Part shown: piece by piece, positions 24,050 to 35,021 of the stretch
How the letters are laid out: each line of letters starts with the position of its first letter
Position numbering within the stretch: position 1 is the first letter of the stretch
Source: Gnetum montanum
Taxonomy: Eukaryota; Streptophyta; Gnetopsida; Gnetales; Gnetaceae
Assembly (NCBI GenBank): GCA_015680685.1
Contig: MNCI01028269.1
Span: 66,203-130,202 of the forward strand
Direction: 5' to 3'
DNA length: 64,000 nt
The notes under the pieces: generated by a model
The model's input: only the letters and a program-made list of their open reading frames with translations
The model's database searches: none
What the model was told of the DNA's origin: nothing
Made by a program: the position numbers and the translations under genes

Positions 24050-25960
24050 TAGGAGGCAAATGACTAAAGGTACAACAAAGACTCAAGGCCAAGATTTCTT
24101 ACTGGATCTCATAGAGAAGAAGATCCAAGTTATCATAGGAGAACAAGTTAGCACCATTTTCCTACTACCTCATCTACATCCTCACGATCATCAAAAGACT
24201 TTAACAAAAGGAGGAAAATGTACAAAGATCATGACAGGGAAGAGAGGAGAACTCATGACCACCATGATCATCACAACTATTACTTAAGACATTCTAATTC
24301 GAAAGATGAAGAGTATGAGCATCGTAGACACAGGGATCAAAGAGATCATGAAAGGGATAAGCATAGAAGGAGGCACTACTACAACTAGGTGCACAAACCT
24401 AATCAAGATGATAGACCTCAAATTCCAACTCCCAATATGATTAACATACAAAAAGTTGTACACATTCCAACTAGGCATGTGAGGAATAGCTGTATCAAAT
24501 AGCTCAATATGAACAACATGCTAAGATTTGAAGGTGGCTATAATGCTAATCCACAACACCACCTTCAAGCTTTCCATGATTCCTGCATCCTATAGAATAT
24601 CGAAAGTGGCCAAAAAAAGTTAAAGTTGTTCCTAAGAACACTTGTGAAAGAGGCAGAGAGCTAGTACCAATCACTTGAAATTGAATCAATAAGAAGATGG
24701 AGTACCATGCTAGAGATCTTCAATGAGAAGTATCAAACCTACTCATGGGTGTCTAACTTAAGAAAATAAATTCAAGGATGGAAACAAGGGACTCATGAAA
24801 CCCTTGATGCAACAATGAATAGATGCTACTCACTATTGCATAAATGCCAAGACCATGGATTCTCACAGAAGGAACAACTAAGGCACATTGTAGATGGGTT
24901 GCAAAATAAAACAAGTGAGACACTTAGGATTTATGCCCAAGGTAGATTATCCAAGATGATTGCCCATCACATCCAAAGGTTAATTGATCAAGTGGTGAAG
25001 AAAGAAGATGAGTTTAAAAAAACAGAGAGAATTAGCTAAGGAGTATAACTATGAGCCATCAATGAGAAAGAGAGATGCACGGGTATGTGATACCCAAGAG
25101 GAAGAAACCTTGAATTAAAGCATCTAAAAGGAAATGTGACCAATCCAAAAATTTGGTATCAATGTAGTAGCATAGCTAGCAAATATGTGGGACTCAATCA
25201 ATGAGAGATGTACAAGAGCTTCAAAGATTATGAAAGAGAGAGCAAACTAAGCCTTTGGAAAAGGTAAAGACAAGAAAAAGAAGAAAGATGTTGGAGGAAA
25301 AGGTAAAGTGGCTATAGTGGCTAAATGTTCAAACGCTAGCTCCACCAATGAGGAAAGATGTATCATGTGTTACTACAAACATCCCAAAGGATGCTATCCA
25401 ATAATGGCACATTTGTAGGAAATAGGGACATAAGCGCTTAATCCTAGATTTATAAAGAAACAAATGCCCAAAAGGTTATCTTATCCCTAGGGTAAATAGA
25501 GGTAGAACTTCTAACCAACATACTATCCTAGTGGAGCTATGTCACAGTCACAAGAATAGTATTATCAATAATGGCAACAACTCGAATCGTGGGCCATGCC
25601 ATCAACATGCCAATAGTGTTCATAGCAACAACTTGATCCTTATGGATAGTATGTACAACATTCAATCTCTCCTAGGAATGTTGTTATTCAAACTTCACAA
25701 TACTATCCACCAAAGTACCATAGACTGACACCACCAAGGACCAACTTGGACTCATACATGCATTCGCAAACAACTAATTCTTTAAATCAACATCCAACTC
25801 CTTTACCACCAATGCCACCACCTATTATGCAAGGAGAATTTCGATCACAACTATAGTAGAGGAGAGCTGCCCTAGCAATAAACATAAGCAAGGGCTCTTA
25901 CTAGCAATACTAAGGGCCAATCAAAGAAATGCTCTTTCTTTAGGAAAAGTCCCAAAAAGG
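24050..25960 (+). pseudogene. gag: gag of the partial element
   Basis: The upstream part is rich in charged Asp/His/Arg residues (about 24220-24400), as in family-1 gag. The gag core follows: NMLRFEGGYNANPQHHLQAF (about 24510), RRWSTMLEIFNEKYQTY (about 24690) and MNRCYSLLHKCQDHGFSQ with RLIDQVVKKEDEF (24815-25039). A zinc knuckle at 25359-25394 reads CIMCYYKHPKGC. The linker up to about 25960 ends FFRKSPKK, matching the FFRTNSPTKS position before protease in family 1. Several stops; not functional. The start codon is not determined. Confidence 0.75.
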
Positions 25961-26149
25961 TTGGTTAAATTAAGACTTCATCGAGACCAACTTCTCCCAC
26001 AACAAATCCTCTTATCAAGAAAAAGTTTCCATCATTGTCAAACAAAAACATGCAAACTATCATGCTCACCAAAATAGTCATAGATTGGATAAAGGCAAGG
26101 TCAATCCCTAAGAAAAGAATTGATCCAAGGGTTCCTTTGATTTATCTAT

Positions 26150-26540
26150 GAGTAGCTAAAAATTTACCATGGAAATCTCTATTAGACTTAGGTTTTGGGA
26201 TAAATTTGATCTCTTACAAAACATATCAAGCATAGAACTTACCACCCTCGAAGGAGTGCAACATCTAGTTAAAGCTTGTAGATCAATGTGTAACCATTCC
26301 TTTAGGACAGGTTGATGATTTAGTGAAACTTTCTTGTGATTGATGTAAAAAATGATGATAAGGAATTCCCAATTATCATGGGGAGGACATGTCTTAGCAT
26401 AGTTGATGCTAAGCTAAGTATGAGAGATTTATCTATTGAAATCTCTAAGGAAGACAAGCATAGAGCCATACATACAAAGCGGATTCCATGCATTACTACT
26501 GATAAACAAGGGTACAATCATGGACCAACCTTCTAGAATG
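26150..26540 (+). pseudogene. Retropepsin-like protease domain of the partial element
   Basis: The active-site motif LLDLGFGINLIS is at about 26178-26214, with the Asp retained. The C-terminal hallmark KEFPIIMGRTCLSIVD lies in the open frame 26336-26536. A stop or frame change lies between them. It is followed not by RT but, after about 100 bases, by ORF2 sequence. Confidence 0.78.
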
Positions 26541-26639
26541 TCAACACAATTTTCATACCAGTCCACAACAATAGTGAAAAACAAAAGTATGCATAAGAAA
26601 GAGTAGGAGCCACTAACCCAAAAGACACCCTATGGCCAA

Positions 26640-27309
26640 CAACTGAGAACATTAAATTGTCTAGAATATGCATGGAACACTTCTGTGACTACGTGGGCAT
26701 GTAAAAGCAAATAAATGAGAAAGAAATCTAGATGGCAAAGGCCAAAATCAATACCATTTCAGCATAGAATCCTAACTCGCATCCCATCTTGGATAGTTAT
26801 GCTCATGTCCACCAAGTGGAAGTCAAGAATAAACACCTACAGATTGAGGATTTGAAAGAGTACATGAGGTTAGCTAACCTTCATTACACTAACTAGGCCA
26901 TGTTAAAAGTTGGTAGGCCCAAAAATGAACAAGAATAGCAAGTAGCAGCCACATATGCCTTGTACGAGAAAGAGTTTGTAGATCGTAAAGATGCTTTAAA
27001 GAAACTTCAAGAGGTAAATTCTAAATTAGAAGCAGTAAAGGTTGGCTACTAGGGAAAAAAAGATGTAGCAACAAAACTACCTAGGAGACTGTCAAATTAT
27101 CATGAATTAAGAGAAAAGGCCATAGCTTTTGAAGAAGAGAGGAGGTATTTCATGGCTTGGTATGTCAAGGCCAATCAAATGTTTCCATAGTTGATATGCC
27201 CATGGGATGTACCCACTCCATCACACATTGCACAACAAGCATGGATGGTACATGACCCAAGAATGAAAGAAGAAAAGCTTCAAGCACTTCTGAACATATA
27301 TAACTTTTA
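26640..27309 (+). pseudogene. C-terminal third of ORF2 (coiled coil), fused after protease
   Basis: Aligns with the ORF2 C-terminus of the family-2 elements: VEVKNKHLQIEDLKEYMRLANL, then EKEFVDRKDALKKLQ, LEAVKVGY, FMAWYVKANQMFP and DPRMKEEKLQALL, ending at a stop at 27307-27309. It has a heptad-like charged/leucine pattern. It begins within the part equivalent to KEHIRDxVGMYKxILEKEI of ORF2. A few internal stops. Function unknown. Confidence 0.75.
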
Positions 27310-27340
27310 GAAGCTTGACAACAAGGGGAAGCAACCAACC

Positions 27341-27770
27341 TTTTAAATACCTTAGCGAATCATTTCTCACCATGACCTAACACCTTTTAAATACATTAGT
27401 AAAATCATTTCTCACATTGACCTAAGAATTTTTGGTTACTTTTAATGCCAATTTCGACTCGCACTATTACAACTATATGTATGTGCTTTGCTAGATATGT
27501 CTTGCACATCTTAATGTTAATCATAAGTGTTCATTTAAGGTTCATTGAACTTAGTCATTGTCCACTATGACCTATGACTTTTTAAATATAGTAGTGAATC
27601 ATTTATCACCATGAACTAACACTTTTTAAATATATCAGTAAAATCATTTCTCACATTGACCTAAGACGTTTTGGTTACTTTTAATGCCAATTTCGACTCA
27701 CACTATTATAGCTATATGTATGTGCTTCACTAGATATGTCTTGCACATCTTAATGTTAATGAGCCTTTTT
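27341..27770. repeat. Direct duplication, period about 240 bases
   Basis: The segment at about 27345-27530 recurs at about 27580-27757. Both contain CATTTCTCACATTGACCTAA, CCAATTTCGACTC and GATATGTCTTGCACATCTTA. It follows the ORF2 tail directly, so it may be 3' non-coding sequence of that element or flanking DNA. Confidence 0.7.
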
Positions 27771-28439
27771 ATTATTTGAAATCACCTATGCATTTCATCA
27801 TTTACCCTTTGCAATCATCCAGTATCTATTTCAAACTTTTTTTACTCATGTGTTCATATAATGTTTGCACTTTGTAATCTAGTGTTTACGTTCTAACTTT
27901 TTCATACATTCAAGTTAGCAATTTGCTTAAGATTTTAGTTTTTGCTCGAATGGTTTTTTTTATTCAATATTTTTCCATGTTCTCCTTTGATATTAATAAA
28001 CTCATATAATTAAACAAATAAATGTAAAATATAGGTTATTTTATGTATTCATAATTAAAATACAACAAATGAAATTAATAGTTAATAATTATAATTTTAT
28101 TAGAGTTTAAATATATAAAACAATTATAAATTTAGATGTAGCTTTTATAACAAATAATAAGCTAATAAAAACATAAATGAATAGGTCATAAATTTNTTAT
28201 TTATAATAGCATAGTTTATAATAATATTAATATAAATAATATATTTAATTAGCTTAGTTTTATATATCTATAATATATACAAATAATGATGTGTTAGCCT
28301 AGTGATAAGTATTAGAGGTCTTGATTTGAAAGCTCTAAGTTATACGTTTAATTTTGGTAAGCAATGTTGAGTTATAAAGATCTAAATGTGATTTATTTAC
28401 AATTTATTTAATTTTTTTATTCAATTTTTTAGTTAATTT
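27771..28439. other. AT-rich spacer with a weak SINE-like stretch
   Basis: Very AT-rich. At about 28289-28350 the plus strand has TTAGCCTAGTGATAAG, resembling a tRNA-type A box, and about 40 bases later a degenerate B-box-like GTTATACGTTTAATTTT. Too decayed to call a SINE. One unknown base (n) at 28196. Confidence 0.3.
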
Positions 28440-29175
28440 ATTTTAATTTTTTTCAACTAATTCCAAAATTTCTACTTCTACTAATGTGGAAATTTCTATT
28501 AGTCCTTGTAATACATATTTACAAGTTGGTGAGCAAAAACTTTGGACATTTTCTACTAATGTAAGACATTTGATTTTGTTCTCCTTGATGATGTATATGT
28601 GTCATTGATAGCTGATATTACATCATGATAGGTATTCATTCAAAATGTATTTAGTCAAATTTTGTGTTTCCTTCCTCATAATCGAAGTAGATTTACGTTC
28701 AATTTCTTTAAGTGATGCTAAAATTCTATGTGAAAATTTCTATTAATTCTAATAATGCATATTTACAAATTCATAAGTAAAAATTTGAAACATTTGCTTT
28801 TACTAGTATTCATACAACTAATATGCCTAATTTTATTTTCCTTGATGATGTATATGAGTCATTGATAGTTGATCTTGCATCATGATATGTATGCATGCAA
28901 ATTTTGCATTACCTTCCTTGTAATTGAAGTAGATTTACCTTCAATTTCTTCGATTAATGTCAAAATTTCTACATCTATTGTAGAAATTTCGGTTAATTCT
29001 TATAATAAATATGTACAAGTTGGTGAGAAAAAATTTGAGACATCTTCTTTCACTAATGTTGATGCAACTAAGACAATTTTATTCTCTTTGATCATATATA
29101 TGAGTCATTGGTAGTTGATCTTAAATCATGATATATGTTCATTCAAATTTTGCATTACCTTCCTTGTAATCAAAG
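28440..29175 (+). repeat. Tandem repeat, about 244-base unit, three copies
   Basis: Three successive units share ATTTACAAGTTGGTGAG-, CTTGATGATGTATATG- and CCTTCCTTGTAAT-like landmarks. The last landmark recurs at 28671, 28913 and 29159, giving periods of 242 and 246 bases. Units are diverged. One unit is open for 81 codons (28869-29114), but I do not recognise a protein. Confidence 0.75.
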
Positions 29176-31194
29176 TTCCACTCCATAGTTAAAATGATGT
29201 ATTGTAAAAACATGACATTCAAGTTATTCAAGCCAAATATTATCCTTGTTGTTTTCTACTTATTGAGCTAGGCAATGGTGCAACATGCCCTAGGATCATT
29301 TATATATAAGCATATAGTGTTGATCATTCATAACAAGACTGCAAGTTTTGATGTCGAATCTGAATAATATTTTAAAGTTTCACGTTTTGTCAAGTTATTT
29401 AATCTTCCACTGATTTTACAAAAAGCTTAACAAGAAATTGTTAGTCTTCTTGGTCCTATTTAAGTATACAAAATCTATTTCCACACCATTTGGTTTTCAT
29501 AGACATTTTTTTATTAAGATTGACTTCTTAATTGTAAAAAGTAATTGGCATTACAAGTAAAAAGACTTAAATTCAGCCAATCACATATTATAATCTTCCT
29601 AATTCATGTACCTTTTGTCATCATAAAGGACATATGTTTAATGTTTTAACTCTTTGCTCAATAAAAAAGATACTAATGAAAAGAAAAAATATATTGAAGT
29701 TGAAGATTTGAATAATCAAGTTACTGCGAATGATGACAAAGAAGAAACCAGCGAAGATAGAATCTTCTATGAATATTTTTTCTGGAGGAAATATTGATCT
29801 ATCCAAACATTTTTCAATTGACAAAAATACTATTAACTCAAAGATAAACCTTATATAAAGAAGTGACATAATGCTAATGGCAAAGAATCTTGACATAAGA
29901 TCAACTAGGGTAAATAATTTGTTTGACAATTTATATCGTTATTTTCTATTTGATATTCCTACCCTACAAAAGTTGGTATTTCAACAAATCTTTCTATTAC
30001 TACCTCAAAAGAGATGCAAATGTTGTTAGAATTGTGATTATTCTCCGTACTAATAATTAACTTTCTTTTTTTTGATTTTTCAAAACATTATTTTAATTCT
30101 ATCTTAATAGATATCGTAACTTTTTTTTAATGGATGAAAATAATTTTTCAAAGTCACATTAAGCAACCCCTACATTGTTATGGAAAGAATATTATTTAGA
30201 GTTACCAATGGACTTCCCAAGCATTACATAAAAGACTCCTTATAGAGGAAATGGTAGTTTAGTTATATGTTTATAATACATATCTATAATTTGGCCAACA
30301 ATATCATAACCTTGAGCATTATGATGAAATATTATTTAACATTATAGATAGGCTCTATGGAGTGTTATGGATAGAATATTATTTCATGTTCTTTAGCTTG
30401 TTGACCGAAATTATTTGGCGATACCAATCAGTTAGCCTCTCACCTAAAACAATTTAAGAATACATGGTTGCAAAAAGGACATTTTGATTATCTAATAAAA
30501 TGTACTTTTTCTTTTGAATCAGAACTCTCATGTTTGACACAAGTTAATATTGACCCCTCTTGCACCATTATAGGTGTAATTTTTGCATAATTTAAGTCTC
30601 ATAATGAGATGATTAGTCGGTCTCGGATATGATATCAAACAATGCAATAACGTTTTGCAGTGCATTTATGGATTCAGCCAGTGCATTTATGGATTCAGCC
30701 TTGTACGATAGGTTGAAACTCTTACAAAATCAAGAAATACAATAATTTTGTAGTGAGTTTATGGATTCAGCCTTGTGCGATACGACTCTTAGTTTCTTTT
30801 GAGAGGATTGTAGACTGCAAATACATGAACATGAACATTAGCCAGCACGGCCAGCCTGCCTTACTTGGAAGTATCAAATTTGATAGTGGGTAAGTAATGC
30901 ACATGCTTAGTAGCATTTTCTGTGCTGCTTCTTCACGTGGGAAAACCTAAAAAATCCATGTTCAAACAATTAACATTATGGTTGTGGGGTAACATTATAT
31001 TTTGTGGAATTTGAAAAATGCGGTGGAGACTATCTAGGTCTTAGAATGTTCTATCAGCGACATATGGAATAAAAGTATGTTTCTACTAAACGCATGAGGA
31101 ATGTCGTTTGGTTCAGAAAATAAATCATCAACATAATGGGTCGACTACTCGTATTGAAGGAAAATAGAAGTGCAAAAATGTTTTTCTACAAATG
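29176..31194. other. 2 kb without a recognised gene; one zinc-knuckle-like motif
   Basis: AT-rich with only short frames. At 29607-29655 the plus strand encodes CTFCHHKGHMFNVLTLC, close to a gag-type CCHC knuckle, hinting at a very old retroelement relic, but nothing around it supports this. At about 30656-30703 a 21-base segment (CAGTGCATTTATGGATTCAGC) is present twice in tandem. Confidence 0.3.
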
Positions 31195-31286
31195 AATTTG
31201 CAGTATAACTTGATTCCCTTCAAGTTAATGCTACTTATCGAATTTGCAGTATAACTTGATTCCCTTCAAGTTAATGCTACTTATCG
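31195..31286 (+). repeat. Exact 46-base tandem duplication
   Basis: 31195-31240 and 31241-31286 are identical, starting AATTTGCAGTATAACTTG and ending GCTACTTATCG. Perfect identity in a region where other repeats are heavily diverged means a recent slip or an assembly artefact. Confidence 0.9.
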
Positions 31287-31439
31287 GTTTGCAGGTTATA
31301 CATACAAGTTATATGATATATTTTTTTTTGGCCGAGAGACCAATCCATTTGGTAGAACAGTGGTGGAGTGAGAAGCATGACTCCATATTTCTAAATTTAT
31401 ATAATCTCGGCAAAATAAATCACAAAAAGGTTCAGTTAA

Positions 31440-32010
31440 AAAAAAAGAAAAAATCAACATTGTCGACCGTGAAAAATAGAAGCCAACAACTTCTGTGCGT
31501 CTGCGTGGAGTGCAGGGTTTGGAGCCAGCCCAGCAGACACGCTGCAGAGGTAAGACACAGAAGCTCCGTTTGCTTTACAAATCCTGGGAAAAAATGCAGG
31601 ATATCTGAAACAAAGCAAAGGAAATCTTTGCAGAATCATCGTATCTTACCGTACTTAATTTTTGCAACTGACGGACGATTTCGATTTCTATTCTTCCCTC
31701 TACAACGGTCTCGATTCGCCTGAACAAACGCGGCGCAATTTCGGATCGCTTGGCGTAGGGTTTCGAAATCTTTGCAGACAGACATTTCCAGGAAGCTTTT
31801 CGCATTTTCGCATTTCTATGTATTTTTCCGCTCTGCATTTACTCTACGATCTCATGTGGGCCCGACGTGGGCATGCGGCAGAGGCAGGAAAGCGCCTCAA
31901 TGTCATGTGGGCCCCGCGTGGGCATGCGGCAGACCTAGCAAAGCGCCTCAATCTCATGTGGACCCACCCTGCGTGGGCATGCGCTAGTACAGCAACCACC
32001 GCCTAATTAG
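31440..32010. other. GC- and CpG-rich island, possible gene or promoter remnant
   Basis: Markedly richer in G, C and CpG than everything around it. It includes TAGGGTTTCG near 31757, a motif common near plant gene starts, and a splice-donor-like CAGAGGTAAGAC at about 31545. The 159-codon open frame at 31244-31723 overlaps frames in other directions and resembles no family I know. I therefore describe it as a low-copy-looking island, not as a gene. Confidence 0.35.
31852..31985 (+). repeat. 51-base GC-rich tandem repeat, 2.6 copies
   Basis: Units start TCATGTGG at 31852, 31903 and 31954 (period 51) and contain GTGGGCATGCG. The first two units also contain AAAGCGCCTCAAT; the third breaks off after the GTGGGCATGCG part. 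Confidence 0.85.
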
Positions 32011-33299
32011 CTCGCTGTACATGCATTGTTTTCCGTCCATGCTCTTGGGCAACCATTTTTTCCATTCCACAGTCAATTTTTTTATTATTTTTCGAAGAAA
32101 TGGAAAATTCTAAATTCGTTTTTCATTATAGTAATTTCAAACAAAAAGGAAAATTCGGATTTGGCTTTTAGTTATGCTAATTTTAAATACCATATGAAAA
32201 AATTATAATTTTCAATACAAATGTTCACATAGACTTAAACTACATTATTAAAGATGATAAAGTGAAATATTTGAACTTAGGCATTTTCATATCTATGTGA
32301 AAAAGTAATATAACATTATCTACGTGCAATATGAAAACTAAGTCAAACAACACAAGTTACATGGATGTCATTGGGAAATTACTAAAATATTTATATTTGA
32401 ACCTAAATAGTTAGGTGAAAAAATTCAATTTTGAGAAAAAATTAAATTTTATCAAAGAAATAAATTTGACTTCTTCAATCAAAGCTTTTATAAATTCAAA
32501 TGACATGGTTGTGTTACTCTCTAAAGCAAAGTTGTAGAGCAATCTATTCGAGATCATCTACAACAACCATCTATTGCAATAGATAATGCAATTCATGGAG
32601 GTTGTGGCAATGCCCATGGACGTGGGTGTGGATGAGGTCGAGAATGACCATGGATCATAGAGACTACAAATCCAAAATCAATGAGCACAAAGAAGATAAG
32701 ACAATTTCAAAAAAGAGAATCAAATCGACGTCAACAAAAATGACAACAAATTCAACCATATTTAGAAATATGTTAGCATAATTATTTATGCATTTTTAAT
32801 GTTTCAAAATAATGATTTTTTTTGCATTTTATATCTCTAATTTTAACATTTATAAATCTTATTGTGTTATTTATGTACTCACACTCCAAACTTTGTTTTA
32901 GGTTGTATTTGTTTCTAATCTTCTCTCACTACTTGGAAATTCATCCTCTGCAATGTACTATATTAATAATAATAATACAACAACAAAAATATGCAAGTTA
33001 TCATTATCTACTCATACTCAAGTTCATATATATTTTTATTGAATAATTTATTCACATTTCCTAACATTATTAACTGTTGTAGCACACATCTACGCATGTT
33101 ATTCAACTTACATTCATGCTAGAAATTGTAGACATAGAAGAACAATTGCAGCAAGATCATCAACATGCACATCATCGAGAGTAAGTAGTGAACAATGCAA
33201 TGTCAACACGAGGAAAAATCATATGATCAAATGCATGTAGCTTCATATGCTACTACTATTATAATAATGAAAGTTCCTTAAGCAATTCATTCTTTTCCA
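32011..33299. other. AT-rich spacer, no gene recognised
   Basis: No family recognised. A glycine-rich stretch (HGGCGNAHGRGCG) is encoded at about 32596-32634 but stops follow at once. It may be the upstream part of the Helitron relic or unrelated flank. Confidence 0.3.
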
Positions 33300-33576
33300 A
33301 GCTTGCAAAAGGCACCTACAAAAATTGCTTAGGTAATACAAAATTTTAATATGGCAATTATGACTTTTGCAAACACTTGATCTTGCAATGTCTACAATGA
33401 AATGTATTTTGGCATATCATTAGATTCAACGGGAAGTAAAGATACAACATGTAATAACTGTATTAATGAAAAAACAAAATATTATTAACAATTTTAATTG
33501 TGAGATCAAACAATTTTCTATAAAAAATAACATGGATCCATGAACCAAACCATATGTCCTAGCTTATTTAACTAGG
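33300..33576 (+). pseudogene. Helitron Rep/helicase-like ORF, upstream part (interrupted)
   Basis: Encodes the segment just before the Helitron-like N-terminal domain. A cysteine pattern (CNVYNEMYFGISL, then TTCNNCINEKTKYY) resembles the CxxC zinc-finger region of plant Helitron proteins, followed by KQFSIKNNMDP and YVLAYLTR. The NNMDP-x(n)-LT block is a Helitron signature. The frame runs into the LTR insertion at 33577 and resumes at 51258 as VRKMLNEKINLILQ, in the same frame once one 5-base target duplication is removed. Contains stops and a frameshift. Helitrons are rolling-circle transposons; this copy is dead. Confidence 0.75.
33572..33576. other. Target-site duplication, solo LTR (left copy)
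   Basis: CTAGG, pairing with TTAGG at 51253-51257. A single C/T mismatch fits deamination. Confidence 0.75.
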
Positions 33577-34102
33577 TGATGAACTGCGATATCATAGCCA
33601 CCACGCGATATCGCGTCCTGCCTCATCTTCTATAAATAAGAGGTGGTGCCCTTGGTTCCACAAGTTAGAATTAGACCCTTAGCTAGATTCTTGCAGTTTA
33701 GTCATTCCATAGTTAGAATTATTTTTGTGTGCCTAAAGTATGAGTCATAGAGTGAACAAATCTTTATTCGAGCAATTTGTACCTGAGCACAATTTTGTGT
33801 ACGGCAATAAAGACGAACTTTATGATAAACCTTGTAGCATACAGATTAAGCTAATTAGTAATTAATGATTGTTTAACACTTTCCTAATCAATTAATATCT
33901 CTCTCAATCTTCAACCCCCTTAGTTAAATACACTTAGTAAGACTGCTTCGAGCATGCATGTAGCACTTGGTAACCTAGTAATGATCAACGTTTAATAACC
34001 CCAGCAATGTTGCACTGGTTCAGGATGTGTATGGCAAGTGCGAATGGATACTAGTGTTATGAACACTTAGAACTTAATTAATAAATAGTTAATGTAAGTT
34101 AG
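33577..34102 (+). repeat. Family-1 solo LTR, left part (interrupted)
   Basis: Starts TGATGAACTGCG, carries GCGATATC-type palindromes (33588-33620, including CGCGATATCGCG) and TATAAAT at 33631-33637. Homologous to the LTR of the 1-17833 array, in opposite orientation. It is cut at 34102 by the outer family-2 element and resumes at 51001. Target duplication: CTAGG (33572-33576) against TTAGG (51253-51257), one C/T difference. There is no internal region or second LTR, so it is a solo LTR, usually the product of LTR-LTR recombination. Confidence 0.85.
34098..34102. other. Target-site duplication of outer element, left copy
   Basis: GTTAG, identical to 50996-51000 on the other side of the element. 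Confidence 0.9.
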
Positions 34103-34912
34103 TGATGAGTCGTCATTTGGACGACCGCGATATCGCAGCCCAACCTCGATATCGCATACACGATATCATAGCCTATCTCCTCATCTATAAATGAGAGGTA
34201 GACAGATCAGTTAGGCATTAGGAGGTAGTTAGTTAGTTTTTAGTGTTTTTATTTCTTTCTCTTAATCCTTTTACTCTTCATGTATGCCTGCAGTGTGGTG
34301 ATTGTAATTGTATGAAAGCCTTATTCGAGTGTGACGTACTTGGACATGCACATGATTAGAAATAAAGATCAAGATTACTTCATCATTACAGCATTCACTT
34401 AGTTTAATTATTTAATTGCTAGTGTTATTTACTGCTTTCCTAGTTAATCTCTCTTACCCTTAAACTCTTGTTAAACGTAAAATAAGTACGACTTGATTAC
34501 GAGCATTTAACTGTGACTACTTGGTAACCGAGTAGCGTACCTAGGATCTGTGCTTGGTAATCCTAGTGCTAGTCGTGCACGAAGTCCAAGATGTGTATGA
34601 ATAATCAAGGAACAGATGCTCATCACACTTAGGCTAGCTAGATTCCTTCTCACCCTTTCCCTCTTAGCTTAGTTAATATTATCTTCCATTGCCTTCAGGA
34701 GTAGCATTAGGTTAGAAACCCATCATACACCTCACTCTGGACTAAACCATAGGTGACAAAGCTAGTACTAGTCCAAGTGGGAAGATAGTGAATTGTGACC
34801 TAAGGCTAACTATCTAGATGCCACAACTAGTCCATCTATGGAGTTCGACCGAATCATGCGTGTAATGCTCGTATTTGTATGGTTGAGTGTAGGGGTACCT
34901 TGCCACTCATCA
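34103..34912 (+). repeat. Outer element 5' LTR
   Basis: 810 bases, TGATGAGTCG...CCACTCATCA. The U3 palindrome block is at 34126-34170 (CGCGATATCGCAG and relatives), with TATAAAT at 34186-34192. The right edge is set by the primer site. Confidence 0.92.
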
Positions 34913-34913
34913 T

Positions 34914-34931
34914 TGGCACCGTTGTCGAGGA
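34914..34931 (+). other. Primer binding site, outer element
   Basis: TGGCACCGTTGTCGAGGA: 15 of 18 bases as in the tRNA-Asp complement TGGCGCCGTTGCCGGGGA; all three differences are G-to-A or C-to-T transitions. Confidence 0.88.
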
Positions 34932-35021
34932 CGGTGCAAGTTATCTAGATTAGTTATATCATACAAGGCCATTGTATAGGAATTAATGATATATCTTTTA
35001 GAAAGAAATAATTATAAAAAN

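Larger units (their letters stand above)
22488..27340 (+). mobile_element. Partial plus-strand Athila-like element with a large internal deletion
   Basis: Contains an LTR (22488-23376), primer site (23378-23395), decayed gag, protease motifs and then, directly, the C-terminal coiled-coil part of ORF2. RT, RNase H, integrase and the first two thirds of ORF2 are absent. No 3' LTR is visible before 28 kb. It therefore combines the protease of family 1 with the ORF2 of family 2, suggesting an ancestor that had both. The copy is old: stops are frequent and CpGs are decayed. Confidence 0.75.

Noticed and set aside
28440-29175. CRISPR-like array
   Set aside because: Units are contiguous, about 244 bases long and diverged, without spacers; the DNA is plant nuclear.
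29621-29929. Minus-strand 102-codon frame with membrane-like composition
   Set aside because: It is the reverse of A-rich plus-strand sequence; Phe/Ile richness comes from base composition.
31244-31723. 159-codon frame as a host gene
   Set aside because: Contains a poly-Lys run from an A tract, overlaps open frames in other directions in a GC-rich island, and matches no family I recognise.
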